Shown here: piece by piece, positions 1 through 7,517 of the stretch
How the letters are laid out: every line of letters starts with the position of its first letter
How positions within the stretch are numbered: the stretch's first letter is position 1
Assembly: GCA_009775365.1 (NCBI GenBank)
Contig: VSPM01000019.1
Coordinates: 1-45,985, forward strand
DNA from: Muribaculaceae bacterium
Lineage (GTDB): Bacteria; Bacteroidota; Bacteroidia; Bacteroidales; Muribaculaceae
DNA: 45,985 nucleotides
Direction of reading: 5' to 3'
Translations under genes and position numbers: made by a program
The notes under the pieces: generated by a model
The model's input: only the letters and a program-made list of their open reading frames with translations
What the model was told of the DNA's origin: nothing
Databases searched by the model: none

Positions 1-158
1 ACATTGTTCTATTACACAGAATCACTAATGTATATCAGGAACTTATGGCTATTCACTCATGATTTTTGATTCAAAAGAAAAACTGAAACGCAACTATGTC
101 TGCATCGTAAATGAGCGAATAAGTCGGTTCAACAAGACCTCCGAATAATCTCAATTGA

Positions 159-383
159 ATGTTACACGTTTCAGCGAGAAAGGAAGATCCCGAAATAACC
201 GAATGGTATTCGGTAGAGGATATTCAGTCCAAGTATGGCATGACTCTCTCGGCGATTTACTCATCGGTATCCAAAATCGGCATTCCGGCAACCATCACCA
301 AAGTAACTCTCCGTAAAGAAAAACTTCACAGCGGCAAACTGTCGCTCTATCTCGACTACTACCCTCCTATCGGCTCGATTTGA
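159..383 (+). pseudogene. Scar of an integrative element: HTH fragment joined to integrase N-terminus
   Basis: This 74-residue frame joins two unrelated pieces. Residues about 8-43 (EITEWYSVEDIQSKYGM and what follows) look like the helix-turn-helix proteins that accompany Bacteroidales mobile elements. Residues about 48-71 (VTLRKEKLHSGKLSLYLDYY) match the arm-binding start of Bacteroidales tyrosine integrases, which usually run to about 400 residues. The integrase stops right after this motif, so the catalytic domain is gone. A further piece lies upstream at 59-148 in another frame (KRNYVCIVNERISRFNKTSE then stop), probably from the same HTH gene. I read this as the product of at least two deletions. 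The family match is from memory of the motif, not from a search. Confidence 0.6.
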
Positions 384-392
384 GCCGCTTTT
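371..392 (+). terminator. Short hairpin with T-rich tail
   Basis: CGGCTC (371-376) and GAGCCG (382-387) form a 6-bp stem with a 5-nt loop, followed by CTTTTCC. The stop codon of the integrase scar lies in the loop. It fits a weak intrinsic terminator. Confidence 0.4.
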
Positions 393-680
393 CCAATTAA
401 TTATAGTAATTTTGAGCCGATAAATCATTCTGATATGCCACATTTGCACACTATAAGGCATAAAACGCGGTTTGTTAACAGAAGTTCCGTCTTGAATCTG
501 ACATAAAGTATGTTTCCAAGATCAGAACTGTATGAATTATGATTATATCGAATATATTACCTGGCAGACAAATATTTAGTTTCACGTTCATGAGTGATTC
601 TTTTTATAGTATTGATTTTTTGGGGTATAAGATGCAGTCTTTTGACCTATCCTCCGTCTATTATTAGTATATTTAAATCA
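393..680. other. AT-rich gap upstream of the sigma-barrel gene
   Basis: I see no gene here. A TAATTTTG box occurs at 407-414, but its nearest TTTG is 24 bases upstream, so I do not call a promoter. The promoter of the next gene is not identified. Confidence 0.4.
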
Positions 681-2228
681 ATGGATAAAGTACAGCTTGT
701 TAAACGATGCCAATCCGGAGATAGAGAAGCCTTCGGTATTCTCTATCAGGCTTATCTTTCGTCAATGACGGATGTAGTACGTTACTATATCCACAATATT
801 GATGTTGAGCAAGATATACTGCATGACGGTTTCTTGATAGCTTTTACTTCAATAAGTTCACTCAAGAATGGGACAAAATTAGAGGCATGGCTTACTTCAA
901 TAATGAAGAACTTGTCTATACAGTACTTGAGAAATGAGGCAAGTCATATTTCTGTACCTATGTCAGATACGGCATTTGCAGATAATGTCGATGCGACCAT
1001 AGATGAGGGACGAGAGCTGACTTGGGAAGAATTGTATAAAATTATCGAAAAATTGCCTGAGGGCTACGGCAAGGTCTTTCGGCTTGCAGTTCTTGATGGA
1101 CTTTCGCATAAAGAAATTGCAGCTCTGCTCGGCATCGCGCCTCACTCTTCATCTTCGCAGCTTTCGCACGCAAAAGCAATGCTGCGACGTATGATTACGC
1201 AATATCGTATGGAGATGGGGCTCCTCTCAATTATTGGAATTATAATGCTTATCTGGCACTGGGCCATCAACCGCAGAGAAGAAACACCCTCAACACCGAT
1301 TATAAGCAGTAACACAGACAAAGAAATACCCTTCGTTACCGACTCAATTGAGGGTGCTAATTCAGCGACTGACAGTATCGTGCCAAGGATAAAACGGGTT
1401 CACAAGACAATACAGCATCCTGAGACACAACGAAATATTGCAGAGATAACAATTACTGCCGACAGCATACCTTCTATTAAGAATGACAGTATTGCAAACG
1501 ACACAGTAAGAGCATTCCCGAATATCATAAACCTAAAAGAACCAATTGCTCAGGAAGATTTCCCAAGCACACAACACGCCGAGATCTCAAATTGGTCATT
1601 GTCATTGGCATATTCCGGTACGCTTGGAGAAAATGACTATAACAAATATCGGATACCGAATCCTGGAATCCCGAATGTGGAAGGCCCTGCTGGAGAAATC
1701 GACGTTACAGAGAAAACATGTCATTATATGCCGTTGGTTATCGGATTGTCACTCAATAAATCGCTTTCATCACGTTGGAGCATAGAAACCGGCCTACGTT
1801 ATACGCTCTTGCGGTCAGACTTCCTTTCGGAAAGCGAGTTGATTAACAAGGAAACAATCCAACGCATACATTACATAGGTGTTCCGTTAAAATTCAACTA
1901 TAGGATATTCACATACAACGGATTCTCGCTATATGGCCAAGGTGGTGGTGCATTAGATATTCCTGTTTATGGCACTCAATCAATTTTGGAATATTATCCG
2001 AAATTAGGAACTACTAATAAAAATTTACTCCATATTAATGCTCCTTTGCAGTGGTCGGTAGAGGGTGGACTTGGCATCCAGTATCATTTCACACCGTCAT
2101 TCAGCATATACGCTGAACCATCCTTCAAATATTATTTCAACACCGGTTCAGATATTAAGACAATACGTCAAGATAAGCCGTTTGAGTTCTCGATTCCGAT
2201 AGGATTGAGATTAAACATGGTAATTTAA
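681..2228 (+). CDS. Sigma-70-family factor fused to a membrane helix and a PorT-like outer-membrane barrel
   Basis: The start is set at 681 (MDKVQLVKRC), where sigma homology begins; the open frame runs 29 codons further upstream. Of 515 residues, about 5-85 look like sigma region 2 and about 112-170 like region 4 (LPEGYGKVFRLAVLDGLSHKEIAALLG). A hydrophobic stretch at about 180-196 is a likely inner-membrane helix. Residues 198-303 are a polar, Ser/Thr/Asp-rich linker. Residues 304-515 alternate like the small barrels of the PorT/OmpA-like family and end in a hydrophobic strand. The domain order puts RNA-polymerase-binding parts in the cytoplasm and a barrel in or near the outer membrane on one chain. 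It may be a tethered sigma factor released by proteolysis, but that is an inference. In related bacteria the sigma and the membrane-barrel protein are usually separate genes. The next gene is 78 bp downstream on the same strand. Confidence 0.75.
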   Translation: MDKVQLVKRCQSGDREAFGILYQAYLSSMTDVVRYYIHNIDVEQDILHDGFLIAFTSISSLKNGTKLEAWLTSIMKNLSIQYLRNEASHISVPMSDTAFADNVDATIDEGRELTWEELYKIIEKLPEGYGKVFRLAVLDGLSHKEIAALLGIAPHSSSSQLSHAKAMLRRMITQYRMEMGLLSIIGIIMLIWHWAINRREETPSTPIISSNTDKEIPFVTDSIEGANSATDSIVPRIKRVHKTIQHPETQRNIAEITITADSIPSIKNDSIANDTVRAFPNIINLKEPIAQEDFPSTQHAEISNWSLSLAYSGTLGENDYNKYRIPNPGIPNVEGPAGEIDVTEKTCHYMPLVIGLSLNKSLSSRWSIETGLRYTLLRSDFLSESELINKETIQRIHYIGVPLKFNYRIFTYNGFSLYGQGGGALDIPVYGTQSILEYYPKLGTTNKNLLHINAPLQWSVEGGLGIQYHFTPSFSIYAEPSFKYYFNTGSDIKTIRQDKPFEFSIPIGLRLNMVI

Positions 2229-2249
2229 ATAATTCTGCTGCTGTATGCA

Positions 2250-2300
2250 GTCTTTGGTGTCTGATTTCATCTATATGGTGATTTTTTCGACACCAAAGAC
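2250..2300. promoter_or_regulatory. Perfect 12-bp inverted repeat before the radical SAM gene
   Basis: GTCTTTGGTGTC (2250-2261) and GACACCAAAGAC (2289-2300) are exact reverse complements with 27 bases between them. The right arm ends 6 bases before the ATG at 2307. There is no T tract after it, so it does not look like an intrinsic terminator. It may be an operator or an mRNA structure that controls the three downstream genes. Confidence 0.6.
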
Positions 2301-2306
2301 AAAGAT

Positions 2307-3374
2307 ATGTATCGGCTATCAGACTACATACTAAATGGAGTGCTTCTTGTGCGGAATATTATGTTCCCTAAAAGCAAGAAACTGGCGCAGTTGATGATTT
2401 ACACCACCAATCGCTGCCAGTCGCGCTGCCGCCACTGTTCTATATGGCAGAAACCCCACGACACGCTCTCAAAAAATGAAATCGTGTCGTTAATGTCAAG
2501 CAACTGCATAAGTCGCCACACTACAATAGGACTCGAAGGCGGTGAGTTCGTTTTGCATCCACAGGCTGCCGAGATATTGGAGTGGTTTCAGATAAATCAC
2601 CCCAACTATACATTACTCTCAAATTGCCTGTCGCCACAAAAGGTTATAGACCTCACAAGATGTTATCGCCCCAAGCATCTCTACCTCTCGCTTGACGGCA
2701 ATCGTAATACCTATAAATATATGCGAGGCGTTGACGGTTACGACAAGGTAATAAAGGTTATAGAGGAACTGAAAGATGAAATCCCCATATCTCTTATGTT
2801 CTGCCTCTCACCGTTCAACGGCTTCAAGGACATGGAATACACAATTGATATTGCAAAAAAATACGGGATTGATATACGCATAGGCATATACGGCACGATG
2901 GCATATTTCGACACTAAGGCCGAAATGCTGCAGGTGAAGGAAGATGAATATATTACACAAATCCCCTCCAACATACACGACACACAGGAGAACTATGATT
3001 TTGTGGCACTCTACGACCAATGGCGCAACGGACATTTAAGCCTGCGTTGCCAATCAATCACCAACTCGCTTGTTATACATCCTGACGGGAATGTTCCTCT
3101 ATGTCAAAACCTTGATGTTATTCTCGGCAATATCAAGGAAAAGACACTTGATGAAGTCTTTAATTCAGCTGAAAGTGTTGCGACGCAATGCCGTTATTCG
3201 AAAGAGTGTAACAGCTGTTGGATCAATTTCCATAGGAAATATGACATTATCCTGCTCCGTAATCTGGAAAAGTTCTTGCCAAAGAAGCTAATTGAAATGT
3301 TCTATGGCAAATACCAGTGGTGTGCTGACAGCAGCCTGAATTATCGCAACTATCTCAAAAGCATAAAGAAATGA
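2307..3374 (+). CDS. Radical SAM protein with SPASM-like C-terminus
   Basis: The protein has 355 residues. The radical SAM motif is C37-x3-C41-x2-C44 (TNRCQSRCRHCSIW), which binds the 4Fe-4S cluster that cleaves S-adenosylmethionine. LEGGEF near residue 75 is the GGE-type motif that contacts the SAM amino group. The C-terminal part has further cysteines in SPASM-like spacing (HPDGNVPLC, then a run ending ECNSCW), which suggests an auxiliary cluster. Such enzymes modify peptides or sugars; the substrate here is unknown and no short precursor peptide gene was seen beside it. Its stop overlaps the next start (ATGA), so the two are likely co-translated. The ATG at 2307 gives a typical N-terminal extension; an internal ATG at 2361 is an alternative. 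Confidence 0.85.
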   Translation: MYRLSDYILNGVLLVRNIMFPKSKKLAQLMIYTTNRCQSRCRHCSIWQKPHDTLSKNEIVSLMSSNCISRHTTIGLEGGEFVLHPQAAEILEWFQINHPNYTLLSNCLSPQKVIDLTRCYRPKHLYLSLDGNRNTYKYMRGVDGYDKVIKVIEELKDEIPISLMFCLSPFNGFKDMEYTIDIAKKYGIDIRIGIYGTMAYFDTKAEMLQVKEDEYITQIPSNIHDTQENYDFVALYDQWRNGHLSLRCQSITNSLVIHPDGNVPLCQNLDVILGNIKEKTLDEVFNSAESVATQCRYSKECNSCWINFHRKYDIILLRNLEKFLPKKLIEMFYGKYQWCADSSLNYRNYLKSIKK

Positions 3375-4402
3375 AGAATCTCATAGACAAAAGCATACAA
3401 CGCTGGCGATCACAGCGCAACCGTAAGATGCTGCAATCGCCATATTCTGCCTTATACGCATTTGTAGGCATTGGCAGCCATGCACTGCAAAACCTCTATC
3501 CGGTTCTGCAATATTTAGGAATACGGCTAAAATACATTTGCTGTAAAAGCCCTGACAAGTTGGCGTTGATTGAGCGACGCTTCGGTGTGACAGCCACGAC
3601 ATCGTTAGATACTGTATTGAATGACAGTGAAGTGGAAGGTATATTTGTATGCACATCGCCGCAATCGCATTATGATATATGCACCCATGTGATTGAATCC
3701 GGTAAATACTTATTTGTGGAAAAACCTCCATGTCAGACACTCGACCAGCTTGAACGATTGACCGCCGCTGACAAAAAACAACTTGTTATGGTCGGTATGC
3801 AGAAACGATATTCACCACTAACCCAAACTTTGAAAAAACGGTTGGCAAAAAATGAACCGATAAACTATACCATGTCATATCACACAGGAGCGTATCCCGA
3901 AGGAAACCCTTTCACGGATTTGTTCATTCACCCGCTCGATTTGGTGCTATACTTATTCGGCAATGCTGAATTAAAGTCAGTACAGCAGATTGACAGGAAC
4001 GGAACAACGACTATTCAGGGATTACTTTCTCATGGAACAGCCAAAGGCTTCATTGAATTATCCACTGCTTACTCGTGGACTAATCCAAAAGAAATGCTCC
4101 ATGTCAACACTCAAGCGGGAGAATATCGGCTTGAACAGATGGAGCGACTTTGCTTTTACCCGCATCCGAAAAGGATTGCCGGAATACCGCTTGAGAAATT
4201 GGGTCTGTTTACTAATGCAGAACAGACACTTATAGAGCGAAATAACTTTAATCCACTTGCCGCCGGAAACCAGTTATATACGCAAGGTTTTTTGTCAGAA
4301 ATCATGGCATTTGCCGACATGGTGGAACTTTCCGGCGCAAATATATCTCCATTGTCAAGTATGGACACCACATATAAATTGCTTTCATCACTAAAACAAT
4401 AG
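3371..4402 (+). CDS. Gfo/Idh/MocA-family oxidoreductase
   Basis: The protein has 343 residues. A Rossmann-type nucleotide loop occurs at 32-38 (VGIGSHA), the family motif EKPP at 117-120, and HPLD with H187 and D190 in the region that usually carries the catalytic residues. These enzymes oxidise or reduce sugars and sugar derivatives with NAD(P). About 20 basic residues precede the Rossmann fold (RWRSQRNRK), which is not typical. The start overlaps the radical SAM stop by 4 bp and the stop is 2 bp from the CotH-like gene, so the three form a tight operon. A role in modifying a sugar-bearing or peptide product is plausible but not shown. Confidence 0.85.
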   Translation: MKNLIDKSIQRWRSQRNRKMLQSPYSALYAFVGIGSHALQNLYPVLQYLGIRLKYICCKSPDKLALIERRFGVTATTSLDTVLNDSEVEGIFVCTSPQSHYDICTHVIESGKYLFVEKPPCQTLDQLERLTAADKKQLVMVGMQKRYSPLTQTLKKRLAKNEPINYTMSYHTGAYPEGNPFTDLFIHPLDLVLYLFGNAELKSVQQIDRNGTTTIQGLLSHGTAKGFIELSTAYSWTNPKEMLHVNTQAGEYRLEQMERLCFYPHPKRIAGIPLEKLGLFTNAEQTLIERNNFNPLAAGNQLYTQGFLSEIMAFADMVELSGANISPLSSMDTTYKLLSSLKQ

Positions 4403-4404
4403 TT

Positions 4405-5820
4405 ATGATAAATCCCGTAAAAACAATCGGCTGCTTTTTAGCAGCATTGACACTTTTTTCGTGTACAGACGAAATAGACGCAGTAAATCCGCCAGCTTCA
4501 TCTACAATATCCATATCCGAGACCTTGCCGGTATTGTACATAGATACTGAAAATAATGAACCGATTGTGTCTAAGGAGGTATATCTAAACGCCTCTTACC
4601 ACCTTGACCCGATGGGAGCGGAAGGTATAGATGCCCTTGGCTCAAAGGCAGCTCCGTTGCCCATGCAAATACGAGGCAGAGGCCATTCTTCTTGGAAAGG
4701 GCCTAAGAAACCATACAAAATAAAACTTGGTAAAAAGACTGCCCTGATTGGTATGCCTAAAAACAAACATTGGGCGTTGCTGAAACCTACCGAAGACACT
4801 GTCGCAGGATTACAGTTGGGGAAACTGATGGGAATGGAATGGACCCCGAGTTTCCGACCGGTCGAAGTTGTATTGAACGGCGACTATATCGGCCTATATT
4901 TTCTTACCGAAACCATACGGATTGACGAAAACAGGGTTAATATCTATGAACAACAGGACAAGGAAACAAACCCCGACTTGATAAAAGGGGGCTGGCTTGT
5001 CGAGGTTGACAACTATCGTGACGAAAGTCAGATTACAATTCCTGAAAACAACAGATGGAACCTTACACTACGCTATCATTCGCCAGAAGATCTGTCAGAT
5101 GCTCAACTGGAATGGCTTACCAACGAGTTTAAGGCAATAAACGCTGCAATATATTCTTCCGATAAGACTTCGACCGAATGGGAGGAATATATTGATGTTG
5201 AAAGTATGGCACGTTTCTTCATATTGCAGGAAGTTATGGACAATCCAGACGGTTTTCACGGCAGTTTCTATCTGCATAAAGATTTGGCAGACAATGCAAA
5301 ATGGGTAGCAGGCCCCATATGGGATCTTGTATGTTATAATCGAGAAAAGACTGACTACACCTTCCGGATGAAAGTCCATTACGGAATCACGCCTCATTGG
5401 ATAGGAGATATAATCCGGTATGACAGTTTCTGCAAATCCGTTAAAGCTGTATGGGAGGAAGTATATCCCAATAGGTTAAATGAAATATTCGACTACATTG
5501 ACGATATTGTTCTACCTCTTGATGCCGCATGGAGAAATGATTGTGAAAGATGGGATGAAGATTCGAGCCAAACAGCCCAACTCAGAGCAGACCGCATCAA
5601 AAACGCTCTCCGTCGCAATATCGAGTGGTTTGACGAGCATCTGCCGGTGAGTAAATATGCCTCTCTTTCTATCATATCGGAAGCCGAAAAGAACACACCG
5701 ATAAGAGTATTCAACCTTCAGGGCATTTGCATTGGTGAATATGACAACAAGGATAAAGCAATATCAAATCTGCAAAAAGGATTATACATTATCAATAACA
5801 AGAAAGTCATAATTAAATAG
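4405..5820 (+). CDS. CotH-kinase-like lipoprotein with a C-terminal sorting-type tail
   Basis: The protein has 471 residues. A signal peptide with lipobox LFSC places the lipidated cysteine at residue 20. The CotH family signature IRGRGHSSW followed by KKPYKIKL lies near residue 90, with MPKNKHWALLK and a later GPIWDL block. CotH proteins are atypical protein kinases in spore-coat biology and occur widely in Bacteroidetes envelopes. In many homologs the WDFD motif carries two acidic residues; here it reads WDLV, so one may be missing. The end (VFNLQGICIGEYDNKDKA, then GLYIINNKKVIIK) resembles the type IX secretion tail of Bacteroidales, which is odd together with a lipobox. It is the last gene of the cluster and is followed by a hairpin. 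Confidence 0.8.
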   Translation: MINPVKTIGCFLAALTLFSCTDEIDAVNPPASSTISISETLPVLYIDTENNEPIVSKEVYLNASYHLDPMGAEGIDALGSKAAPLPMQIRGRGHSSWKGPKKPYKIKLGKKTALIGMPKNKHWALLKPTEDTVAGLQLGKLMGMEWTPSFRPVEVVLNGDYIGLYFLTETIRIDENRVNIYEQQDKETNPDLIKGGWLVEVDNYRDESQITIPENNRWNLTLRYHSPEDLSDAQLEWLTNEFKAINAAIYSSDKTSTEWEEYIDVESMARFFILQEVMDNPDGFHGSFYLHKDLADNAKWVAGPIWDLVCYNREKTDYTFRMKVHYGITPHWIGDIIRYDSFCKSVKAVWEEVYPNRLNEIFDYIDDIVLPLDAAWRNDCERWDEDSSQTAQLRADRIKNALRRNIEWFDEHLPVSKYASLSIISEAEKNTPIRVFNLQGICIGEYDNKDKAISNLQKGLYIINNKKVIIK

Positions 5821-6033
5821 TATGAGCAACAGCATTTTTCGGTTCCTTTCATCTTATATATAAGAAAGTAGTGGAGAGAAGCCGGGGCGAATACAATTAT
5901 TGGAAAAGCGACAACTGGTATTACATCGACAAATGCGGTCGTGAAACAGACCCTTGAGATGGCCTGCGGTGATATCTGCATCTAACGTCAGTCGGATTCA
6001 TCAAAGAATTTGGGTTTAACCTACGTCTTAAGT
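5821..6033. other. Gap between convergent genes with possible protein debris
   Basis: No complete gene is seen. Between about 5836 and 5955 one frame reads through to GEYNYWKSDNWYYIDKCG and a stop, and another frame reads GKATTGITSTNAVVKQTLEM. Either could be a gene remnant; I do not recognise a family. A direct repeat GTTTAACCTACGyCTTAA occurs twice at about 6014-6048. Confidence 0.3.
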
Positions 6034-6063
6034 TTAACCTACGCCTTAATAGGCGCAGGTTAA
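6034..6063. terminator. Hairpin between convergent CotH-like gene and lrgB
   Basis: TTAACCT (6034-6040) pairs with AGGTTAA (6057-6063), and CGCC with GGCG continues the stem after one mismatch. It lies between two converging transcription units and can serve both. T tracts are weak. Confidence 0.5.
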
Positions 6064-6064
6064 C

Positions 6065-6760
6065 TTAATATACGCCTATTAAATGCAGGATAAAGGGTGA
6101 AAGCATTGCTGTGAACAAACCGTTAAGTGTGAGTCCAAGCGATGAGAATGCGCCATAGCGTTCGCTTCGTTCCATGGCAGCCGACGTGCCTACAGCATGA
6201 GCCGCAGTTCCTATGGACAATCCCTGGGCTATCGGACTTTTTATCCGGCTTATTTTTATAATCTTAAATCCCGCCATTCCTCCAAAAATACCAGTGCAGA
6301 CAACTACAGCGGCTGTGAGCGACGGAATGCCTCCTACCGCCGATGAAATCTCCATAGCAATTGGCGTGGTGACAGCTTTCGGGGCCAATGACATTATCAC
6401 CTCATGCGATGCACCCAACAGTTTTGCAATCACAACTACAGAAACAATCCCGGCAACACAACCGGCTAATTCGGAAATCAGCAGCGGCAACAGCTGCTTT
6501 CGGATTGTAGACAATTGTTTATATAGCGGAAGCCCTAAAGCCACAACTGCCGGTTTTAACCAAAAATCAATGTATTCCCCTCCGGCCTGATATGTTTTAT
6601 AGTCAATGTCAAACAGCATCAGAAAACATATCATTGCTGCAATTGCCAGCAAAATCGGATTAAGCAGTTTTATGCCCGTGCGCCTCTGTAAAAATTGTGC
6701 GCCAAGATAAAACAGAAAAGTTGCCGCAATCAAAAAAAACTTATTACTTAAAAATTCCAT
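6065..6760 (-). CDS. lrgB: LrgB/CidB-family membrane protein
   Basis: The protein has 231 residues with about six or seven hydrophobic segments. The block MSLAPKAVTTPIAMEIS, followed by a run of Gly/Ala segments and GTAAHAVGTSAAMERSE, is the hallmark of the LrgB/CidB/YohK family. Family members work with LrgA in murein hydrolase control and in export or uptake of small organic acids such as pyruvate. The start codon overlaps the lrgA stop (TAATG), so the two are translationally coupled. Confidence 0.9.
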   Translation of the reverse strand: MEFLSNKFFLIAATFLFYLGAQFLQRRTGIKLLNPILLAIAAMICFLMLFDIDYKTYQAGGEYIDFWLKPAVVALGLPLYKQLSTIRKQLLPLLISELAGCVAGIVSVVVIAKLLGASHEVIMSLAPKAVTTPIAMEISSAVGGIPSLTAAVVVCTGIFGGMAGFKIIKISRIKSPIAQGLSIGTAAHAVGTSAAMERSERYGAFSSLGLTLNGLFTAMLSPFILHLIGVY

Positions 6761-7143
6761 TACTGCTCTATTTCTTCAGTTCCTTGTTTAAAAATATGTT
6801 TGTGTGAGAATGTCTTTCGCACTATTCTATGAGACCATCCGGTGACAGAGATTATTACAATTGTGCTTCCAACCGCCGCACCAAGAATTGGAATCCATTG
6901 TTCTGAAATAAGTCCAAGGCAATTCATTAGTCCAACACCTGCCGGCACAAAGAAAAAACCAAGGTTGTGCACAAGAAAATTTGAAAGTTTCTCAACCTGA
7001 CGCGGCTTTACGATGCCGGATTTGAGCGATGCCGCCAAAAGCAACATGCCTATTATGCTTGACGGAACCGGGATGCCCGTGAGCCACACAATAAACTCGC
7101 CAATCGCAAGAAACAATAAGATTAATCCGAATTGTAATATCAT
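6760..7143 (-). CDS. lrgA: LrgA/CidA-family holin-like membrane protein
   Basis: The protein has 127 residues with four hydrophobic segments. The motif IPVPSSIIGMLLLAASL and the later FFFVPAGVGLMN are typical of LrgA/CidA. It acts with LrgB in the inner membrane. It is the first gene of the lrgAB pair. Its upstream region holds two strong hairpins (7164-7192 and 7338-7385), so a regulated leader RNA is likely. No standard -7/-33 promoter for the minus strand was found in the gap. Confidence 0.9.
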   Translation of the reverse strand: MILQFGLILLFLAIGEFIVWLTGIPVPSSIIGMLLLAASLKSGIVKPRQVEKLSNFLVHNLGFFFVPAGVGLMNCLGLISEQWIPILGAAVGSTIVIISVTGWSHRIVRKTFSHKHIFKQGTEEIEQ

Positions 7144-7163
7144 AGTTTAAATTTAGAAAAATA

Positions 7164-7192
7164 CACCCATGACTACTAAGTTATCATGGGTG
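7164..7192 (-). promoter_or_regulatory. Terminator-like hairpin in the lrgA leader
   Basis: CACCCATGA (7164-7172) and TCATGGGTG (7184-7192) are exact inverted repeats with an 11-nt loop. Read on the minus strand the stem is followed by TATTTTTCT, then the lrgA ATG about 20 bases later. That is the layout of an attenuator. Confidence 0.55.
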
Positions 7193-7337
7193 CATCTTAT
7201 AAGTTTTATTGCGGAAATACAATATTTCTATTTCCATTATCATAAACAATAACAATCAATTCAAAAAAAAGTTTTAAGGCGACAAAAAAAATCTTTGACA
7301 GTCAAGCAACGCAAGCTTGAAATATTATTCATCTATA

Positions 7338-7385
7338 AGGGGCAGTTGCCGATATTGCATTAACAAAATATGGGCAACTACCCCT
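7338..7385. promoter_or_regulatory. Long imperfect hairpin in the lrgA / sulfatase-like intergenic region
   Basis: AGGGG, AGTTGCC and ATATT pair with AATAT, GGCAACT and CCCCT. This gives 17 bp with two single mismatches and a loop of about 10 nt. It sits upstream of lrgA on the minus strand and could be a structured leader; read on the plus strand it is followed by CTTTAATACTTTT. Confidence 0.5.
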
Positions 7386-7406
7386 CTTTAATACTTTTAC
7401 ACATTA

Positions 7407-7444
7407 TTTACACATCCAAATATGAGCATATTTGGATGTGTAAA
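7407..7444. promoter_or_regulatory. 18-bp perfect palindromic operator with extra half-sites
   Basis: TTTACACATCCAAATATG (7407-7424) is the exact reverse complement of 7427-7444, with AG in the centre. Further half-sites are TTTACACAT at 7396-7404 and GGATGTGT at 7473-7480. The right arm contains the TTTG of the next promoter (7431-7434). This is a strong candidate for a dimeric repressor or activator site; the regulator is not in the adjacent genes. Confidence 0.75.
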
Positions 7445-7462
7445 GCCAATTCATTACCTTTG
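7431..7462 (+). promoter_or_regulatory. Bacteroidetes-type promoter for the sulfatase-fold gene
   Basis: TTTG at 7431-7434, 20 bases, then TACCTTTG at 7455-7462 match the -33/-7 consensus of the primary Bacteroidetes sigma factor. Transcription would begin near 7468, about 50 bases before the ATG. Confidence 0.75.
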
Positions 7463-7517
7463 CCAGATATATGGATGTGTCTATACTCACGTCTGACTTA
7501 ATTTCCTATCATGACGA

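Noticed and set aside
393..414. Promoter at TAATTTTG (407-414) for the sigma-barrel gene
   Set aside because: The only TTTG upstream (379-382) is 24 bases away, outside the usual 19-21, and the box is about 270 bases from the start.
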